NCBI GenBank assembly: GCA_040954595.2
Contig: CM082577.2
Coordinates: forward strand, 12,028,001 to 12,092,000
Length of the DNA stretch: 64,000 nt
DNA from: Balanoglossus misakiensis
Lineage: Eukaryota > Hemichordata
Reading direction: 5' to 3'
Below are positions 59,801-64,000 of this stretch, one piece after another. The translations under genes were made by a program, and so were the position numbers. Each line of letters opens with the position of its first letter. Position 1 is the first letter of the stretch. The notes under the pieces were generated by a model, which was not told where the DNA came from, did no database searches, and saw nothing but the letters and a program-made list of their open reading frames with translations.

Positions 59801-62800
59801 TTTCTGTTTATCATAATTTTCTTCTCAACTTGACTTTTGTACATGTAGTGACATAATGAAAGAAAGACAGAGAGACTACTGACAGATGGATTTAAAAGAT
59901 GTTTTCTACCTGATCATGGCATTTATTTTAAACACTACATGGCAACAAATGTGAACCATGAACAATTTGAAGGACAATGACCTGCAAGTTGAACGAGATT
60001 TGAAGACCTGCTCTGGAAGTAATTGATTGACACTCACCCATGAGTAAGATTCCGCATGGGGCTGTGTGGCTTTCTTCAAGTAATTGTAGAATATATGCAA
60101 CATGGACGTCAGCGTTGTGTTGGTCTGGTCGGCACTGGTGTCTCTGCACAGCATGGAGCTTAGTATAGTGGGTCTTTCTACAATCAACTGGGCTAAATCC
60201 TGGAATCAGAAAGGTGGCAGTAAAGTAAAATCAAATTGGTTTGTCAAAAAAAAAAAAAAACAACAACAACAACAGCAGCACAAATATTCCTTTGTGACCT
60301 GTAAACCAACCACCACCATTGGTGCTACGGTAAAGATGACTCAATAATTTAAAAATACAAAAGAAAAAAATGAAGCAGATTCAAATAAAAAACACTTGGT
60401 TCCTTCTTTAATAGTAAATTTCTATAAATTTACACTTTTCTTTTTGTCACATACAAACTCAATGAAAATACTGTTTGGTATAGGTCACAGATTTTGTTTT
60501 CAATTTCAACTCTCCAGCTGTTTTTGTGGTAATACTATTGTGCCCAATCACCCAGAACTTGTATGTATGTTTCACAATGTCTGCTGTCTCACAGTCACTC
60601 TTTATTCGTTTCTACCAGAAGTCTCAACGACTCATACTTGAAATACAATTGTACACAAATCATTGTCTTACCAATGCAAGGTCCGCCATTTCATGAAGCT
60701 GATTGGTCGATGAATGTTTGGAGAGGAACATGATGTACGCACTGATGGTGAGTGGCTCTGTTTCCATCTGGCAAGCCTGTGGTAATAATCAGATGGTTCC
60801 CTAGAATTCAGTCTCGATTGGCCAACTTATCAGGAAAATCTTGATTGGCCAGCTTATCAGGAAAATCAGGCTGATCAGTAATAAGCATGTCATACAAAAA
60901 TCATACTACATGTACACTCTAATGTTCTATACACAGTAGATGTTGGAACTTGCAATAACAGTAGCACAAACAGGCATATACAATGTATGAGTATTTATGC
61001 ACATGGTTTTGTTTGTATAGAGGCCAACTCAAATCCTGAGTTTATCCACTAACAGTTTCTTGGCAACCAGACACAGTGAAGATGGATAGGTTATTGAACA
61101 AAAGACAGGTACATAGCTCGCGGAGGTCACATGAAGTCAACACAACAAGAGAAATTGAAATCATTTTGCAAGTAAACAACAAATCCATGATAGTGACAGC
61201 CAAAATTTTATAGAACAGCCTACCTGTCGCAAGTGATAGCAAACTTGGGCCTTGACTGTATCATAGTTGGGGAGTAAGGGCAACTGTTGTAAGAGCCAAC
61301 TGTGCGTTTCCAAAAACTGGAGATTCTCTTCTGGTTCTTCTTCGACAATCATGATGTCATCGTCACTATCTGAAGATTTCTCTTCTTTGATCTGCTCAGG
61401 TATTTTCTTGGCTTTCTTCTTGGTGTCCGATTTGTCCAACAACATCGATAAACCCTGCACAAGAGGTGAAATTCAGTAAAAGTCTATTTTTAAGTTACCA
61501 GAAGGGGTCTTTACAATGACTCCATCATATTTGCATTTTACTGCAGCAACACCTGGTGTATACTCAAACTGATTGCTGTGAATAGCAACAGTACAGTGAC
61601 TAAAAGCTGTCATGTCGTATAACACACAGACACGCAAACACATATACACACAGCCCTACTGGTGCTGTTGGTACATGTAAAATGTAGGGATCATCCTACT
61701 ACAATACAATAAAACCTATCTAAACTGAACATCAAAGGCATAGAACTAATTGTTTGGTTTGCAGAGGTGTCCAGTTTATAGGGGTTCTAATGTCAAAGGG
61801 AATGGAAAATGTGTTTGATATAGGCAGGTTTCCAGATTAGACAGGGTTCAGATTAGACAGGTTTTACTGTAGTAAATCTCAGTGAAGTCAGTTCAGATGG
61901 TAAGATACCTGTACAGGTCAATTCGAATTCATCCACAAACTCAAGGGTTAATCTTACCTTAGCAGCCAATGATCTTGCTGCTTGTTGCTGAGAACTCAGA
62001 CGACACAAGAAATAATCCAAAATTTCAGTTGTTGCTTGCGGTCTGCTCTCAGGGCTGTACAGTAAACTCTGTAGTCTATTCAGAAGCTGTTCTTGTTTTC
62101 TGATTTTCTGCAAATGATCAAAAAGGACAGGAGAAATAACACGATGCCACAGTAATTACACAAAGTCTTGATATTCAATTTTATCTATGCTACAAACACC
62201 CCCTCCATTTGCATTTTATGACATAGATGGTTGCTAAATATAAATTTTCCGGAACATTCCATGCGTAAGTATTTTCTCAGTACTTTCTCACAGGACTTCT
62301 AAAGATTTTTGAAGTGCTCTCTGTAGGTCTTTGAAGGACGTAATATTCTTCATCTGCAAATGTTTCAAAACATCAAGGAAACACTATTTGAAAAGTTTTT
62401 ATTACTACGCCATTGCCAAGCACTGGAATGAAATTCTTACACAGATAAATTCAAATCAGTCTGAGAATTTGTCTAAAAGTTCTCTGAAAAAGTATCCTAA
62501 TGTAATATCTATAACAAAAATGCTTAGTTATTGTCACTGGGTTGTTGATTACTAACTATTGTTTTGTGATGAATTGGCAATTGCATTATTTGTTTCAATG
62601 ATTTGTATGTATTTAGGGCCAGGGACACGACTAGTTCCACTGGAACTACTTTCCTGGTCCGCACCAGTTATGTCAAATGCATCTTTTGTTGTGAAACAAA
62701 CTATCTAAACTATCTAGCTACTTATTCACCTGTTGTTTCTTTTGCTGTACTGCAGTGTTTTCTTCTTCGTCGGTATCATCCATGCTCTCAACTTCTGTGG

Positions 62801-63834
62801 AATCATGCAGCAGGAATTCACAGAGACACTGTACAGGCAAGACGTCCAGGGAACCATCACTGGATTCAACCAGATCGGCCAACCATGGCATGGATTGAGA
62901 AGTTCCCTGTACACAGGAGGTAACCATTTGACATTTTCTAAGTTAAAGCTCCATTTAGCTGTGATTTTTCCTATGATTTCAGTATTCTTGTTTGGTGTAT
63001 TTACTGAAATTTCATGTTCAAATTCCCAAAGCATGATGAAATAGCCACCATTTAGCTTATCAACACAACCTATATGTGTATAGTCAGCATTGTTATTGTG
63101 CAATATTTGAATTCAAGTCCATAATAGAATTCATTTGTCAACAATAACAATGGCAGCTACACACAAACAGGCTATGTTGACAAGTGGAGCACCCAGAGTA
63201 TATTAGTGTATTGGTTGTAGTAGAACACGAAATTGCATTCGGTACACATAACAAAAATACTGTAAATCTAGCCAAAGATACAGCTAATGTCCCTTTAATT
63301 GTAGAAAATGAAGCTATTTCGATGAGGGAAACACTAGATTAGAAGAGCTGCTGTATCAAAATTATGATGCTTGTCTACTTGAAGCAAAATCCAAAACAGT
63401 TGTCATTGTAAATAATAGGGATTGTCTAACCTTACAACAAAAGAACTGTTCCCTTCCATGTTCTAAAATGCTGGATTCAATTTTACTTTTTTAATTTCTT
63501 GAAATGCCGAATGATAGAATTTAAAGGCTGCATATTGTTTACTATGTACGTCTGTAATCTTGACTAGAAATATTTGGTGACATGTTGGGTTTTGGTTTTA
63601 GCTGGCAATCTCAGGAAGTGGGTAATCACAAATTATTTCCGTCAATGCCACAATGCTCGATTTGAGTCTTTGGCTTTCAGAAGCTGTAAGCTAACATTTT
63701 TTACCTGACGTTGGATGATATCCAGAAGGAAGTCTGGTCCTCGGCTTCGGCACAGCAAATGACCAATCTTCAGAGTTTGGTTGAGATTCTTCAACTGTTC
63801 CATGACCTGTGAGGGCAGTCTTCTTGCAACACCA
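44850..63834 (-). CDS. INTS1: Integrator complex subunit 1, C-terminal ~1340 residues (5' part beyond window)
   Basis: INTS1 is a large helical-repeat scaffold of the nuclear Integrator complex, which cleaves snRNA 3' ends and attenuates promoter-proximal RNA polymerase II. Exons in transcript order: 63705-63834, 62730-62906, 61958-62107, 61224-61454, 60672-60776, 60038-60199, 59235-59346, 58630-58788, 58063-58135, 57516-57691, 57007-57134, 56403-56471, 55848-56027, 55281-55413, 54586-54711, 52164-52317, 51259-51510, 50767-50854, 50133-50344, 49597-49726, 49007-49140, 48119-48308, 47528-47652, 46837-47075, 46290-46360, 45949-46040, 45516-45625, 44850-44974. These sum to 4033 nt. Blocks matching human INTS1 as I recall it: HLLCRSRGPDFLLDIIQRQ, SMPWLADLV, SLDVLPVQCLCEFLLHD, AFLVDTSEEALLLPDWLKLR, LVLFVQSFGIPVNSMS, GYMAQLVEVQ, LDFLWACIHIPKLWQGRD, GLLIDWLELLDPEIV, HILGLLELLQP. 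The C-terminus NMESVTVYS-stop resembles the human end. The 56403-56471 and 57007-57134 exons are least conserved. Confidence 0.95.
47156..47180. repeat. Left end of a TTAA-type MITE
   Basis: TTAAAGCTCCAATAGCTGCC resembles the left end of the copy at 62943 (TTAAAGCTCCATTTAGCTG). The right end was not located. Confidence 0.35.
47838..47940. repeat. Dispersed repeat with internal short tandem
   Basis: GACACCTCTCTATTAAGGAC and GACACCTCTGTATTAAGGAC lie ~43 bp apart, after CAGTGAAACCTGTCG. Related words (AAACCT.TCTA, GTGTCC, ATTAGACAG) occur at ~49330-49400, 56590-56690 and 61710-61870, all in INTS1 introns. Probably degenerate DNA-transposon ends. Confidence 0.4.
52759..54366 (+). mobile_element. 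Dispersed repeat element with internal ~240-bp units (copy 2), in an INTS1 intron
   Basis: Same ends and order as 17866-19866: GTCAAGGACACTGTGGTCCC start, four ~240-bp units (from ~52905, 53145, 53385 and 53625), then the shared tail with CATC/CATA microsatellite and CTATACCAATGGGACCTA. It lies between INTS1 exons 52164-52317 and 54586-54711, antisense to INTS1. No ORF. Confidence 0.85.
56150..56348. mobile_element. 199-bp TTAA-flanked MITE in an INTS1 intron
   Basis: The left end TTAAAGGTATACAGTCACCT is mirrored by AGGTGACAATATACCTTTAA at the right. Interior words (GTGCCAC, AAAATCTGTGATTGGCT, TTGCCATGGTA) recur at ~23955-24015, suggesting another degraded copy there. Confidence 0.75.
58358..58530. 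repeat. Short dispersed repeat, copy 2
   Basis: Same ordered blocks as 43565-43751 (GTGATATCAACAGAGG, TTAATTTTCGCATT, TTTTGGCTCTCGC, GTTTCACAG). Confidence 0.6.
60246..60280. repeat. A-rich simple repeat
   Basis: A run of ~16 A followed by (CAA)n and CAGCAG, in an INTS1 intron. Confidence 0.8.
62943..63298. mobile_element. 356-bp TTAA-flanked MITE in an INTS1 intron
   Basis: The left end TTAAAGCTCCATTTAGCTGT is mirrored by ACAGCTAATGTCCCTTTAA at the right. Copies or fragments occur at 20734-21046 and 21553-21673. The outer bases (TTAAAGGGAC) are shared with the element at 13004-13368. Confidence 0.75.
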
Positions 63835-64000
63835 CTGTGAGGAATAAATCAGGGAGAGCTATCAGGCATTCAGATTGCTAAAATGAGGATTTGAAAACCC
63901 AGTATATTCTAGATGCATTTATTGTTGGTTTCCAATATTTTAAAATCTGTTTAAACCATTGCTTTCAAAACAGATCATGTGCATAAATGCTCTTTTGATG

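Noticed and set aside
1-64000. tRNA or rRNA genes
   Set aside because: No cloverleaf with box A/B words or rRNA core sequence was noticed by eye. A covariance-model scan would be needed to exclude them.

Overview
This window is animal nuclear DNA. It has many short exons with GT-AG introns, a long gene with an animal-specific identity (Integrator subunit 1), a CR1/L2-like LINE, and dense short inverted-repeat elements. A STAND (NB-ARC) + TPR gene with a tandem paralog, and the general repeat style, suggest a marine invertebrate deuterostome. A hemichordate or cephalochordate is my best guess, but the species is an inference and not proven by the sequence.

Layout. (1) 1-452 is the 3' end of a STAND/TPR gene on +. 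(2) 453-4981 is intergenic DNA with tandem and foldback repeats, and an ISRE-like site lies about 370 bp before the next gene. (3) 4982-13993 (+) is a complete 15-exon gene. Its spliced frame is 2874 nt, a 957-residue protein with a membrane anchor, coiled coil, NB-ARC NTPase and TPRs. It is a paralog of the partial gene at 1-452. (4) 15.05-15.73 kb is a polypurine GA satellite. (5) 16459-17606 (+) is a three-exon gene for a secreted 192-residue cysteine-rich protein of unknown family. A lone last exon of a paralog lies at 43953-44126. (6) 17.9-19.9 kb is a dispersed element with internal repeats carrying nuclear-receptor half-sites. (7) 21.1-31 kb holds minus-strand exons of a multi-pass membrane protein, broken non-LTR retrotransposon pieces, and a 2.3-kb tandem array in which each unit looks like an intron plus a lysine-rich exon. 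(8) 32-42 kb is a transposon-rich block: a foldback element, a nested pair of terminal-inverted-repeat elements containing a LINE with an intact ORF end, flanked by two 1.3-kb direct repeats. (9) 44850-63834 (-) is the C-terminal ~1340 residues of INTS1 in 28 exons, running off the right edge.

How it fits together. The INTS1 part is housekeeping snRNA-processing machinery. The left third is an accessory, possibly immune-related cluster: tandem STAND NTPases next to a rapidly evolving secreted cysteine-rich family. The immune role is inferred from the architecture and the ISRE-like site only. Exon borders were set by eye from GT-AG signals, reading-frame continuity and, for INTS1, recalled similarity to the human protein.
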